In this document: positions 1 through 8,057 of the stretch, one piece after another
How positions within the stretch are numbered: position 1 is the stretch's first letter
Layout of the letters: every line of letters starts with the position of its first letter
From: Candidatus Heimdallarchaeota archaeon
Lineage (GTDB): Archaea; Asgardarchaeota; Heimdallarchaeia; Heimdallarchaeales; Heimdallarchaeaceae
Direction of reading: 5' to 3'
DNA: 32,250 bases
Assembly: GCA_023705905.1 (NCBI GenBank)
Contig: BPTK01000020.1
Span: 1 to 32,250 of the forward strand
Notes under the pieces: model-generated
Databases searched by the model: none
What the model was told of the DNA's origin: nothing
What the model saw: the letters and a program-made list of their open reading frames with translations, nothing else
Made by a program: the position numbers and the translations under genes

Positions 1-1111
1 TTTCAATATCTTCTATCGTGACACTAACGGTTGCTTGAGTTATAGCTACATTGCCTAGATCATCTGCGGGATTTTCATTACTTAATGTCGGTGGGTTATT
101 TGATGGTGCTGATTGTTCACTGCCGAAACTGCTCCAAGAAGGAGGAGTGTCTGAATATTTTCGGATTAACCAATTATCCAGGTAGGTGTCACATGGAACT
201 GTAGGACTTACACTCAGAGTGAAGAAATGATTTATGGCATCTATATCATTTCTCCACCCGCAATCAGTATCGCTATAAATGATGTCCCTATTTTCATCCA
301 ATACCTTTATGTCACAAGTATGAGCAACAAGATTAAAGTTTTCAAACACAAAAATGTACCAAGTATCCTCAGAATAATCTCCTACATCATTCCAACTTCC
401 ATCAAAATAGCCAATCCAAGGATCACTATTTCTAAAACCACCATACCACCCCCAAGTGTCCTGGGTGGGTGTAGTCTGGCTCTGAAATGAAAATAGATGA
501 TAATTTGCCTCATTAATGTTTGGGAGATAAACTGCCACTTCTAATGTTTTATCGGCTACATCGACTGGTCTACGAAAAACAGTACATTGCCCTGATGTGG
601 TAATTTGATTTGCACTATAGCTTCCGGTACGTGCATAATCACTACTTTGAACCATATCACCATCAGGCGCCCCCTGATAAATTTCTTCTGTCCAATTGCC
701 TACCCCATCTTCTGCACCATCAAAAGCGTCAAATACGGCATAGCCATCGCTTGTAGTTGAAACACCCGAATTACCATAAAACATTTCGAAACTGCTATAA
801 TTACCAGAATTATTTACCCACACCCAGACATAACTACCAGAAACAATCTTCTCAAACCAATAGGGTAATTCTGTCGCATTATTATATACGAAACGTAAAT
901 CATCAAAATCAGGTTGACAGTGACCCTCACAAGAAACATCGCCACCACCATCATATGATACATTCAAAAGCAACTGATACTCATCTATTTTATTGGCAAT
1001 ATTACATGTTTTATGATAATCCCAATCATTATTCCACCATGGATTATCAGCTTCAACTATTGAAAGTGGGAAAAATGATGAAATAAGGCAAGAGATTATA
1101 AGCCCTATCAA
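1..1111 (-). CDS. Large surface adhesin, 5' part only (cut by window start)
   Basis: This holds the first 370 codons of the gene seen complete at 24607-27768, with identical sequence. It covers a signal peptide, the DUF2341-like domain and the concanavalin-like jelly-roll domain, and enters the first 95-aa Ig-like repeat. The window edge truncates it; nothing suggests it is broken. Joining base 26657 to base 1 would complete the reading frame, which supports a circular genome. The initiation codon is TTG or possibly an upstream AUA (see the full copy). Confidence 0.85.
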   Translation of the reverse strand, partial: MIGLIISCLISSFFPLSIVEADNPWWNNDWDYHKTCNIANKIDEYQLLLNVSYDGGGDVSCEGHCQPDFDDLRFVYNNATELPYWFEKIVSGSYVWVWVNNSGNYSSFEMFYGNSGVSTTSDGYAVFDAFDGAEDGVGNWTEEIYQGAPDGDMVQSSDYARTGSYSANQITTSGQCTVFRRPVDVADKTLEVAVYLPNINEANYHLFSFQSQTTPTQDTWGWYGGFRNSDPWIGYFDGSWNDVGDYSEDTWYIFVFENFNLVAHTCDIKVLDENRDIIYSDTDCGWRNDIDAINHFFTLSVSPTVPCDTYLDNWLIRKYSDTPPSWSSFGSEQSAPSNNPPTLSNENPADDLGNVAITQATVSVTIEDIE

Positions 1112-1131
1112 AAATATTTTTTTAGCTTCTT

Positions 1132-1587
1132 TTATTCGTCTGATGCTGCAATCCCTCCTTCAGATAATAAATGCATGACAGATAACGCAATTAGGATACC
1201 AATCAGGGAGAAAAATAGATACAAAGCCATTCCCATGCTTGGTCTGATTGTAGGATTCAATGAATAATAAATATTCCAGAGAAGACCTGCAGTACCAATC
1301 ACGCCATGCGATAATAACCCTGCGAATATGCCGATATTGATGACAGCTGATCCTTGGATGTTGGCTAATTTAGAGACAACTATCGCTACGAGAATCCCTG
1401 ACAATAGTGATACTAGGATGTTCTTAGCGATATGGGACCAAATAAGAGATGTGGCACCAACTTCATCATATTGACCCACTCCTTCTTCATCGACATAAGC
1501 AGGACCTGTAATGCTAAGGATTGAAAAAGTAGAGATTACAAAACTGAAAATTATAAGAAAAATGCTAATCTGCATTAGTTTCATCAT
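1132..1587 (-). CDS. Small multispanning membrane protein (151 aa), copy A
   Basis: Identical to 27789-28244. It has an N-terminal hydrophobic helix that could serve as signal or anchor, a short acidic outer segment, and three further hydrophobic helices. The open frame extends upstream to 1692, but that part overlaps the end of the adhesin gene. The start at 1587 gives an ATGA overlap with the adhesin stop, the coupling used throughout this element, so I prefer it. It lies between two adhesin genes, so an assembly partner or membrane scaffold for them is plausible, but no family is recognised. Confidence 0.8.
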   Translation of the reverse strand: MMKLMQISIFLIIFSFVISTFSILSITGPAYVDEEGVGQYDEVGATSLIWSHIAKNILVSLLSGILVAIVVSKLANIQGSAVINIGIFAGLLSHGVIGTAGLLWNIYYSLNPTIRPSMGMALYLFFSLIGILIALSVMHLLSEGGIAASDE

Positions 1588-4535
1588 GTTTTTTTGTCCT
1601 CCTTCTCCGTTTGCCTTCCTGCTAATGCCGCCCAAAGACCCAAAATGAATATGAACAATCCAGCAGCACCAAGAACTACGCCCTGAATCCAAGAATAATT
1701 TGCGAAAAGAGATTCAAGACCCGCGATTGCACCTGCAGCAAGGATAAATATGAGACCTTCAACCATCAGACCCACATGTGCCTGCTCAGGCTTAAATGAT
1801 AGAAGACCAAGTAATGCAAGTATCAAAACTCCAAGATATGCATATCCGACACTTATGCCCCCTGCCGACACCGGTGAAGGGCCGAAAAACAGAGCTAATA
1901 TGTCATCTAATGTAGAAACATCTGTTATAATGTAGCTTTGCTTTGTCAATATGGGGATCCAGCCAGTGGTAAATGTTCCCAATGCCTGAAAAGTGACGTT
2001 GATGCGCCATACGTATTCCTCATCTTTATCGTAGCCGTCAACAGTTGTGAATGTAAAGTTATAATTATTTATTCCCCCCATTTCCTCAGTATAGACTATT
2101 GTTCTATTATGATAATTTGCTACTGACATGCTCACGCTTATTGTGCTCTCTGTGAGGTCCGTATAGTCCAGATACAACAATGTATCGCTTCTCCCTAAGG
2201 AAACATCAATATGATCCCAAATTGCATACTCAAAAAGCATTTCAGCGGGTATTGTAATAACAACTGAATCTTCTGCACCCGTGGGGGCTTTACCGATGTA
2301 CTCCAACTCAGCTACATCTGATTTTATACCCATATAATAGATTTTTCCAAACACCAACGTAGGAGTGATTTGCATATCAAGATCGAGATATTCTGAATGA
2401 ATAATCATCTTATCTCCGTTTTTAGCATACAAATATATATATACATATGCATTGTCTTCATAAGAAAAAGAACCATGATTATCTGCAAAAGTATATTGAT
2501 ATTCACCTAAAAATGTTTTATTAGCCCAGTTTGCCATTGTACCTAATGCAAGTGGAACATATTCAAGATCAGTCCGTAGATAAAAAGTGATATTCTGACC
2601 TTCAAACTGATCAACTACCAAAGTTCTAGTACAAAAATCAGCGTTTTCCCAGAACCACCAAACAGTGTCGTATCCTTTCCATTGAAACTCCATCTCACGT
2701 GGGAGATTAGTTGCATTGATAGTCCAAGATCCATCCGTTTCATCAGTATCGGTAAGATTTGAATCCGTGATATACCATTCTTTGCCTTCCTCATAATAAT
2801 TCTCCTCAAAACTACCACCCAATATGTGCGGCCCTAGAGAAGAAAAATACCGCACATAAAAAATATGTTTATGATAATCCCGGGTGTCAAGATTGAGCGG
2901 GATGTATCCATATGTTGAATTTTCATATCTTACACTGATGGTATAGAGACCTGAAAGTGTTGTGCCTGATGTAGTTGTACGTCCCTGACTCTTAGACCAC
3001 AATATGGGAGAATGGGTGTCATTGACATATGTCCATGCAGAGAAAAAATAGGTTGTACTAGATAACAATGCTGATTTATTATACCACGTTCCAGTATCAT
3101 TATAAATCTCCACACCTTCAGTCCAAGTAGGATAAGAATCATTACTCATCCGTATAATCGTTGATTGATTTGCTGAAGTATCAGCGTCAAAAGAATTAGT
3201 CCAGGACAAATTTATGGACCCATAGCCCTCGTTATTAACTTCAAAATCATTTGGGGGGCTTGTTGGTGGCATGATAAAATATTTTTCTTCTCCAAAATGA
3301 TATTCTTCACCATCATTGTACCAAGCCATATAATGATAATAAGTTGATGCATTGGCATCTATCATTAGCCAATAACCACCAGTATGATCTGAAAGATCTG
3401 AAAAGGCGGTCTCATTATTCTCATGAACGGTTTGATTTACAGAATTATTTCCCCATAAAAAACCAACGTCTCCCGTTACATTATAACATAGCCCAAAGAT
3501 TTCAATGGATGTTGAAGAATAAATTATCTCCAAAAGAGTATATATGTGAAAATATGAATTTACATAAATTGTTGACGAGTAATTTCCCATATTCCCGTGA
3601 TAATCTCTGCATTTAACCCTATATGCACATTCCGTATTTTCAGAAGCAATACTATGATCTACATATGTTGGTGATTCCTGCCACCCTGAATCCGTTCCAT
3701 TCCCTGTGATTTCATCAAAATAATAGAGAATAGGTGGATCTGCATCAGAAACAGTTGTCGCAGTCATTGTAATGGAATACGCTGCAATAGGCTCAGGTTC
3801 TGAATCCCATGTTGACGGATCGGGGCTAGGTGGCGCGTCATCTGTATCGTACTTGTATACCATGTGCAGTCCATCATTGACCATCCAGAAGAAGTTGCCA
3901 TCAGTACAAATAGATGTGCCTGTAATGAAACCATAATCCCAATGAAAATCCGCATCTTCCCCATCCATATGATATTTATAGACTTCTTTTTGAGTGTAGT
4001 TTGTAAGCCAAATATTGACACCATCCGTAGCTATTCCCATGCATTGCTGATCTGGAGTCCAACAACCGATATAATTGCCCTGCAGATCATACTTTTCCAC
4101 CTTGTTTTGATCGTGGAGAACAATCCATAGAAAACCATCATAACTTGTAATCTCACCAGGCCCCAGATTCACATTTGCCGTCCAATTACCATTATATCCC
4201 CCGCTCAGCGTATAATTATGGATTTTTGCTGTGCCTGCATCCCGAATATATATGAAATTCCCATATTTGGCGATTCCACCATTATCAAATCCTTCCGTAT
4301 GTGTAGTTTCAAAAGAACTCAAATAATCCCCTTCCATATCAAATTTATAGACATACCCATAATAATCCAATATCCAAATATTAACCCCATCTGTTGTGAT
4401 CCCCCCCGTCTTTGTGGAAGGTGAAGTTGACCACATTCCAGCATAATCTCCTTCCCCTGCATTGATATTTATAGAGAATACTGAGAGAAAAATAAGAAAA
4501 ACAATTATGATTGGTAACATTTTTTTAGTTTCCAT
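1584..4535 (-). CDS. Beta-propeller surface adhesin (983 aa), copy A
   Basis: Identical to 28241-31192, where it is described in full. It has a signal peptide (about residues 1-26), an N-terminal beta-propeller of repeats with the cores TDGVNIW and VYKYDM, fibronectin-III-like domains, many N-x-S/T sequons and about three C-terminal transmembrane helices. It begins 11 nt inside the 87-aa gene and ends by ATGA overlap with the 151-aa gene, so the five surface genes form one operon. Confidence 0.9.
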   Translation of the reverse strand: METKKMLPIIIVFLIFLSVFSININAGEGDYAGMWSTSPSTKTGGITTDGVNIWILDYYGYVYKFDMEGDYLSSFETTHTEGFDNGGIAKYGNFIYIRDAGTAKIHNYTLSGGYNGNWTANVNLGPGEITSYDGFLWIVLHDQNKVEKYDLQGNYIGCWTPDQQCMGIATDGVNIWLTNYTQKEVYKYHMDGEDADFHWDYGFITGTSICTDGNFFWMVNDGLHMVYKYDTDDAPPSPDPSTWDSEPEPIAAYSITMTATTVSDADPPILYYFDEITGNGTDSGWQESPTYVDHSIASENTECAYRVKCRDYHGNMGNYSSTIYVNSYFHIYTLLEIIYSSTSIEIFGLCYNVTGDVGFLWGNNSVNQTVHENNETAFSDLSDHTGGYWLMIDANASTYYHYMAWYNDGEEYHFGEEKYFIMPPTSPPNDFEVNNEGYGSINLSWTNSFDADTSANQSTIIRMSNDSYPTWTEGVEIYNDTGTWYNKSALLSSTTYFFSAWTYVNDTHSPILWSKSQGRTTTSGTTLSGLYTISVRYENSTYGYIPLNLDTRDYHKHIFYVRYFSSLGPHILGGSFEENYYEEGKEWYITDSNLTDTDETDGSWTINATNLPREMEFQWKGYDTVWWFWENADFCTRTLVVDQFEGQNITFYLRTDLEYVPLALGTMANWANKTFLGEYQYTFADNHGSFSYEDNAYVYIYLYAKNGDKMIIHSEYLDLDMQITPTLVFGKIYYMGIKSDVAELEYIGKAPTGAEDSVVITIPAEMLFEYAIWDHIDVSLGRSDTLLYLDYTDLTESTISVSMSVANYHNRTIVYTEEMGGINNYNFTFTTVDGYDKDEEYVWRINVTFQALGTFTTGWIPILTKQSYIITDVSTLDDILALFFGPSPVSAGGISVGYAYLGVLILALLGLLSFKPEQAHVGLMVEGLIFILAAGAIAGLESLFANYSWIQGVVLGAAGLFIFILGLWAALAGRQTEKEDKKT

Positions 4536-4788
4536 CCTGGTCCTCCTTCTCCTTCTTCTTCTTCTTTTTCGATAGATACATCAGACAACCAGCCATGGAC
4601 AATACAATTACAAAGCCGAGAATGAACTTGAGATTTTGATATTCCGCATCATGTGACGTTCCCCCTATCGATTCTTCCATTTCAACAAATTCATCTATCA
4701 TCATTGAGAATGCAGCAATACACACAATGAACAATAGCAGGAATACCCCAATTCTACCCATCAGAGTGATGTCGCTTAGATCCACCAT
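4525..4788 (-). CDS. Two-helix membrane protein with basic tail (87 aa), copy A
   Basis: Identical to 31182-31445. Two hydrophobic helices (about residues 10-30 and 52-70) flank an acidic loop, followed by a lysine/glutamate tail encoded by a CTT/CTC-type microsatellite. It overlaps its neighbours on both sides by a few bases. No recognised family. Its position ahead of the adhesin genes suggests an envelope or adhesin-assembly role. Confidence 0.8.
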   Translation of the reverse strand: MVDLSDITLMGRIGVFLLLFIVCIAAFSMMIDEFVEMEESIGGTSHDAEYQNLKFILGFVIVLSMAGCLMYLSKKKKKKEKEDQDGN

Positions 4789-5024
4789 TATTCTCGCTTC
4801 TCCTGCACTTCTCTCCAGAGTGCGAATGATTGCTTTACAAAATAGACGCCGGGAACAATAGTCCAGATGAAAAAGGCTATAGGTTTCAGAGGGTGCACCA
4901 CAGGCATAAATACTTTTGCTACGTCAATAACGGCATTGATGACAAAATAGCCAACCCCGAACAAAAACAGATTGCGTGCGAAGGCGTATATCTCCTTTAG
5001 CATGAGCACATGTAATGTGCTCAT
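4788..5024 (-). CDS. Two-helix membrane protein, first gene of surface operon (78 aa), copy A
   Basis: Identical to 31445-31681. Two hydrophobic stretches (about residues 16-36 and 46-64) are joined by a short loop with HPLKP. The ATG lies inside a perfect inverted repeat and about 22 nt below a TATAAAT box, which fits leaderless transcription. An AAGGAG string lies downstream of the ATG and points at no usable later start. No family recognised. Confidence 0.75.
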   Translation of the reverse strand: MSTLHVLMLKEIYAFARNLFLFGVGYFVINAVIDVAKVFMPVVHPLKPIAFFIWTIVPGVYFVKQSFALWREVQEKRE

Positions 5025-5049
5025 AATATAAATAATAGTAACATTTATA
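5002..5049 (-). promoter_or_regulatory. Surface-operon promoter with operator-like palindrome
   Basis: Reading the minus strand, TATAAAT (5043-5049) lies about 22 nt before the ATG of the 78-aa gene, the archaeal TATA-to-start distance. The start codon is inside a perfect 10-bp inverted repeat with a 3-bp spacer: arms ATGAGCACAT (minus strand) at 5015-5024 and its complement at 5002-5011. A repressor bound there would cover the transcription start. Another TATA-like run (TTATATAC) lies further up near 5070. Identical at 31659-31706. Confidence 0.6.
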
Positions 5050-5078
5050 GCACATTTGCGGGAAATAGAGTATATAAT

Positions 5079-5248
5079 CCCCCGCCCCCACTCCTATAGT
5101 ATTAATTATTTCATTATACTCATTGTTTTGAATCTAGTCTTATTACCACGTCATGTCGCCCGAAAAAAGATGTGCTATTTTAAAAAAAGTTTGATTAAAG
5201 ATTCTTTGAACGACTAAAACTCAATGAAAAACTAATTCGAAACCCTCT
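5079..5248 (-). promoter_or_regulatory. Non-coding upstream region where the two copies diverge
   Basis: No gene is visible here. The first 20 bases differ from 31736 onward by scattered substitutions within a G-rich run. About 40 bases around 5105-5143 are then nearly identical again, including a string ending in TCTAGTCTTATT, and a block containing CACGTCATGTCGCCCG follows. Similarity fades by about 5190. The preserved core suggests a conserved regulatory site upstream of the surface operon; the rest is the boundary between shared and element-specific DNA. Confidence 0.5.
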
Positions 5249-6139
5249 TCATACTGTTTGTATGCCCCTCTTTTCAGCTAGTCTTTCCAATGCTCGTTTT
5301 AGCTCTCTATTATCCTCTTCTAATCGTTCGATGGCAGGGTTTCTTTCCTCCGTTTTTGAAAGAATGCCCTGTGTTCTCACGTATCCCTCTAGTTGCTGTT
5401 CAAATGTTAGAGGGTATGGTTGAGGGTATGGTTGCATGCCTGGTGGATAGAATTGCTGCTGTTGAGATGGCAGGGGGTTTACTGGTATTGGATATTGATT
5501 TGGAACATTCCATCCTTGAGGCGGCTGTTGTGTAGGTATAGTACCATATGACAGAGTGGGCTGTGCCTCAGGTACTCTCATTCCTTGATACGGCTGCTGC
5601 CAATACTCGGCTTTTTTCCGTTGTAGATCTTGATACTTTTGAACTTCGAATGAATAGGCTTCAGCTATAGCTGCTGCAATCTCTGGAGTCATGTTTTTTT
5701 GCAATCTCACAATATCACCCTGGAGCTGTGCGGGTTGCGGTAGCTCACCTGCTCTAAGCTGAACACGATCGACGAGAATGGCGATTGTTCTCTTTTTTAG
5801 TCCATACTGATGTGGTTTACCGTTCAGAAAATGTTCGAACCATTCGGATGGTTCAAGATCTTCGATATTAACCACAGTAGCTGGAGGCTCTACATCTTTT
5901 ACAACGGGTTCCATCTGTTGCTGTTCTGATAATGCTTTTTGAACTTCATCTCTTATTATTTGCTGGATATCTTGTGTTTCTGCTGGTTGCACGGATGTTG
6001 TGGTTGTTTCTTGGATAACTGGAACTTTTGGTTCACCTTGTGATGATGGTATTAATGGAGGGTATCCCCCCTGTTCAACGGATTTTCGAGTTGTTGGTTG
6101 TATTTCTGGTGGCAAAATGTTTTCCCGTATTTTATTCAT
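5249..6139 (-). CDS. Proline/glutamine-rich protein with C-terminal coiled coil (296 aa)
   Basis: Not a recognised family. The frame opens at 6196, but ATG 6139 with GGAGATCAA just before it is the better start (MNKIREN). The N-terminal third is P/T/Q-rich and disordered-looking. A compact middle section (about residues 90-190) holds EWFEHFLNGKPHQYGLKKR. It is followed by a second P/Q/Y-rich stretch with runs of Q and repeated QPYP, and ends in a charged coiled coil of about 35 residues. It has no signal peptide or membrane helix, so it is probably cytoplasmic or inside the virion. It is absent at the equivalent place in the right-hand branch, so it appears dispensable or exchangeable. Confidence 0.75.
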   Translation of the reverse strand: MNKIRENILPPEIQPTTRKSVEQGGYPPLIPSSQGEPKVPVIQETTTTSVQPAETQDIQQIIRDEVQKALSEQQQMEPVVKDVEPPATVVNIEDLEPSEWFEHFLNGKPHQYGLKKRTIAILVDRVQLRAGELPQPAQLQGDIVRLQKNMTPEIAAAIAEAYSFEVQKYQDLQRKKAEYWQQPYQGMRVPEAQPTLSYGTIPTQQPPQGWNVPNQYPIPVNPLPSQQQQFYPPGMQPYPQPYPLTFEQQLEGYVRTQGILSKTEERNPAIERLEEDNRELKRALERLAEKRGIQTV

Positions 6140-6213
6140 TTGATCTCCATTGTTTGATTTCAAAAAAAAGATAGATGCAATCAGTGCTGTATGCATTGAT
6201 TGCCAATCCGGTA

Positions 6214-6417
6214 TTACTCTTCTGTTTTGTCTTCTGGGGTTTCCTTGGGCTTCTCATCAACTTCTTCTTTTTTCTCCACGGGTTTTTTTATGCTACATTT
6301 TTCATTTTCGTCTATGACCCGATTGATCACCCCATCATAACTTTCTCCGAATTTTCCCATGTCGCTTAGTTTTTTGTCGGTTGCCTCAGATATTTTTATG
6401 GCTTTTTCTTTTCCCAT
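6214..6417 (-). CDS. Ribbon-helix-helix regulator with acidic/lysine tail (67 aa)
   Basis: Residues 5-40 fit an RHH fold: a short strand AIKISEATDKKL, then helices ending in GVINRVIDEN. The C-terminal 25 residues are K/E/P-rich. A paralogue with the same layout lies at 31930-32163, and the two share the core (V/I)(K/R)ISxxTxxKL and a glycine then I(I/N)R(I/V)(I/V)DE motif. AGGTGA precedes the ATG, and TTTATAC lies about 35 nt upstream on the minus strand. Likely a DNA-binding repressor of this or the adjoining surface operon; its target is not known. Confidence 0.75.
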   Translation of the reverse strand: MGKEKAIKISEATDKKLSDMGKFGESYDGVINRVIDENEKCSIKKPVEKKEEVDEKPKETPEDKTEE

Positions 6418-6545
6418 TATATTTCACCTAGTTAACATAGTTCACTGAGTATAAATAGTTTTCTCAATGATGAATGCTATGCCTTCAGCACTACAGAGAT
6501 AATGCCTTCACGCCTGTTCTCTGCAAACATTTTTAGAGAAAATAC

Positions 6546-7310
6546 TTAACGTGCTTGAATTGGCCATCCCTGATTGAAACAATTTGCACAGGGAATATAC
6601 AGCTGTGACTTTGACATAGGTTGCCCACATGCATAACAAACGATCACATCTCCCCGTTGTTCCCCATCAGAAACACCCCGTAGATATCCATCATTATCTG
6701 CTTGTGCCTTCACCTGTTTCAATTCAGCAGGATGCTCTCTTTTCATCTGACTGATTTGCCCCTCAAGCTCTTTTATAATTTTATCACGAGGGACCACATA
6801 CGCATCCAACATCTCCTGAGTATACCAATGACTTCCTTTCTGCAGGTAATTTGGATTAAATTGTTTATCGATTACGTCCCTCTGATAGTCAGCGATGATT
6901 TTTCGTTTTTCCTCAATCTCTCTCAGTTGTTTCCCACGAACAAGATCTCCCTCATCCTCATCAAGTTTTTTCTCTACTTCTTCAGCAAGACGTTCAGAAT
7001 GCTTCTTGATCTTCGTATGTTCAATCTGCGCCCGAGTAGGTGCCAACTCCTTTTCATACTCCATCTGCGTACCCATCTCCCGTAAATCATCAACATCAAC
7101 AACCCCCGGTTCTTGCTCCAATTCTTTTTGCTCCAATTCTTCTCTTTCCTCTTCTTGTTCTACTTCCATCTTGCGTACCTCATGCTCTTTTCTGATATCA
7201 TTTATACTGTGAGGAGAATGATTATATTTCTGTCCAAGAAAATAATTAGTAACACCTGGATCGCTCTCAATATCCTTGATGATTTTTCCTCTTTCTTTCT
7301 TACCAATCAT
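6546..7310 (-). CDS. HTH / coiled-coil / zinc-ribbon DNA-binding protein (254 aa)
   Basis: The frame opens at TTG 7325; the ATG at 7310 (MIGKKERGK) is preferred. The N-terminal 45 residues look like a helix-turn-helix (a PGVTNYFLGQKYNHSP stretch). A long E/K-rich coiled coil follows to about residue 200, and the protein closes with a four-cysteine zinc ribbon (CYACGQ and CANC). The upstream DNA holds the helically phased TGYA array at 7359-7471, so this may be a protein that binds it, in autoregulation, partition or replication. No named family. It is probably a dimer through the coiled coil. Confidence 0.7.
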   Translation of the reverse strand: MIGKKERGKIIKDIESDPGVTNYFLGQKYNHSPHSINDIRKEHEVRKMEVEQEEEREELEQKELEQEPGVVDVDDLREMGTQMEYEKELAPTRAQIEHTKIKKHSERLAEEVEKKLDEDEGDLVRGKQLREIEEKRKIIADYQRDVIDKQFNPNYLQKGSHWYTQEMLDAYVVPRDKIIKELEGQISQMKREHPAELKQVKAQADNDGYLRGVSDGEQRGDVIVCYACGQPMSKSQLYIPCANCFNQGWPIQAR

Positions 7311-7358
7311 AAATATCAAATCCAATCATGGCAATATATATTTTTCTATCAAGAAAAC

Positions 7359-7471
7359 TGCAAAAAACTACACTATTTTCTGCAACATCATGCAAAACAA
7401 TGTAGAAATAATGCGAAATTAATGCAAATATAATGTAGAAACACATGCAAAACCATGTAATTATACTTGCA
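7359..7471. repeat. Helically phased TGCA/TGTA motif array
   Basis: TGCA, TGTA or TGCG begins at 7359, 7381, 7391, 7401, 7412, 7423, 7434, 7446, 7456 and 7468, and a TACA (TGTA on the other strand) at 7369. The steps are therefore 10-12 bp throughout, one DNA turn. Most motifs are followed by A-runs, giving units such as TGCAAAACAATGTAGAAA. This places the same contact on one face of the helix eleven times, as expected of a nucleoprotein platform (origin, partition site or promoter operator) or intrinsically bent DNA. It lies 50 bp upstream of the HTH/zinc-ribbon gene. Confidence 0.7.
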
Positions 7472-7628
7472 GAAATATTAAAAAACATTATCTAAAAAAT
7501 AAAAAATCTAGGGGGTCCGGGAAGGTCTGGGATATATGGAGTATACACCCTACTGGACTGGCAGGTATATTCACGTAGCCCCCTAGCGTATTAGTTCATA
7601 GTGAAAACTGCGTACTCAACATATGCAT
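7472..7628. other. Non-coding GC-rich segment with 8-bp inverted repeat
   Basis: After an A/T-rich stretch, CTAGGGGG (7508-7515) pairs perfectly with CCCCCTAG (7579-7586) across about 63 bp that contain GATATATGG and GTATACACCC. No gene is visible. Together with the phased array next door, this is the strongest candidate for an origin or partition locus in the window. The GC arm could alternatively be a terminator for the gene ending at 7629 on the minus strand, because an A/T-rich stretch follows it in that direction. Confidence 0.45.
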
Positions 7629-8057
7629 CTAGCACAATATCTCCAGCTCAAACTTATCGAAAGCCAGCGTCAGCACCAGCATACACACAAGCGAACTAAA
7701 CATAAACACCCCATCAAGCTTACTCTGTATCTCACCAAATACAAGAACAACCAGTGGCAGTATAATTATGAACCGTAACGTCAAAAAACTAAATTCTTCA
7801 TGTCTGGTTGTAATGGCGACATGCCGTGAATGCCTAGACTGGCTGATGAATAGATAAACGAAAGCAAACACCATGAATGCTGTCGACCACTGTCCAGCGA
7901 TCATCCACACAATATCCAGCTCAAAATGAAAAAGAAAAAGATAAACTGTAAGGAACATCAATGGCGTAGCAACAACAAAACAACCATTAGACCTACGAGC
8001 ATAATTCTTGAAATAATGCCTATGAGGCATGAACTTCTTAGACTTTTTTTGCTTCAT
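7629..8057 (-). CDS. Four-helix integral membrane protein (142 aa)
   Basis: The frame opens at 8075; the start is taken at ATG 8057 (MKQKKSKKF), 20 nt inside the preceding gene, and 8030 is also possible. A basic N-terminus precedes about four hydrophobic helices in two pairs with a short R/H-rich loop (QSRHSRHVA) between them. No family recognised. Directly downstream of and overlapping the HELLH membrane protein, so it may work with it. Confidence 0.7.
   Translation of the reverse strand: MKQKKSKKFMPHRHYFKNYARRSNGCFVVATPLMFLTVYLFLFHFELDIVWMIAGQWSTAFMVFAFVYLFISQSRHSRHVAITTRHEEFSFLTLRFIIILPLVVLVFGEIQSKLDGVFMFSSLVCMLVLTLAFDKFELEILC

Larger units (their letters stand above)
1..5078. repeat. 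5.08-kb perfect direct repeat, copy A
   Basis: This segment reappears at 26658-31735 with a constant offset of 26657, and I saw no mismatch; the four complete genes inside translate identically. It carries the 5' part of the 1053-aa adhesin gene and the 151-aa, 983-aa, 87-aa and 78-aa genes. Identity stops at 5079 (C here, G at 31736), and the two copies then drift apart over about 110 bp. Position 1 coincides with the first base of a 100-bp internal repeat of the adhesin gene. Either this is assembly overlap of a circular molecule of about 26.66 kb, or a very recent real duplication. Confidence 0.95.

Noticed and set aside
227-1086. Plus-strand open frames within the surface genes (and their duplicates after 26884)
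   Set aside because: They lie opposite strongly supported minus-strand adhesin genes, show low-complexity shadow composition and have no ribosome-binding or promoter context.
1588-1692. N-terminal extension of the small membrane protein into the 983-aa gene
   Set aside because: It is the overlapped end of the adhesin gene in another frame; the start at 1587 gives the usual ATGA overlap and a normal hydrophobic N-terminus.
7359-7471. CRISPR array
   Set aside because: The units are 10-12 bp and degenerate, without 25-35-bp repeats or unique spacers, and no cas gene is present.
7300-7488. 62-aa minus-strand open frame
   Set aside because: It runs across the phased TGYA array and the end of another gene; the hydrophobic composition arises from the A/T-rich repeats.
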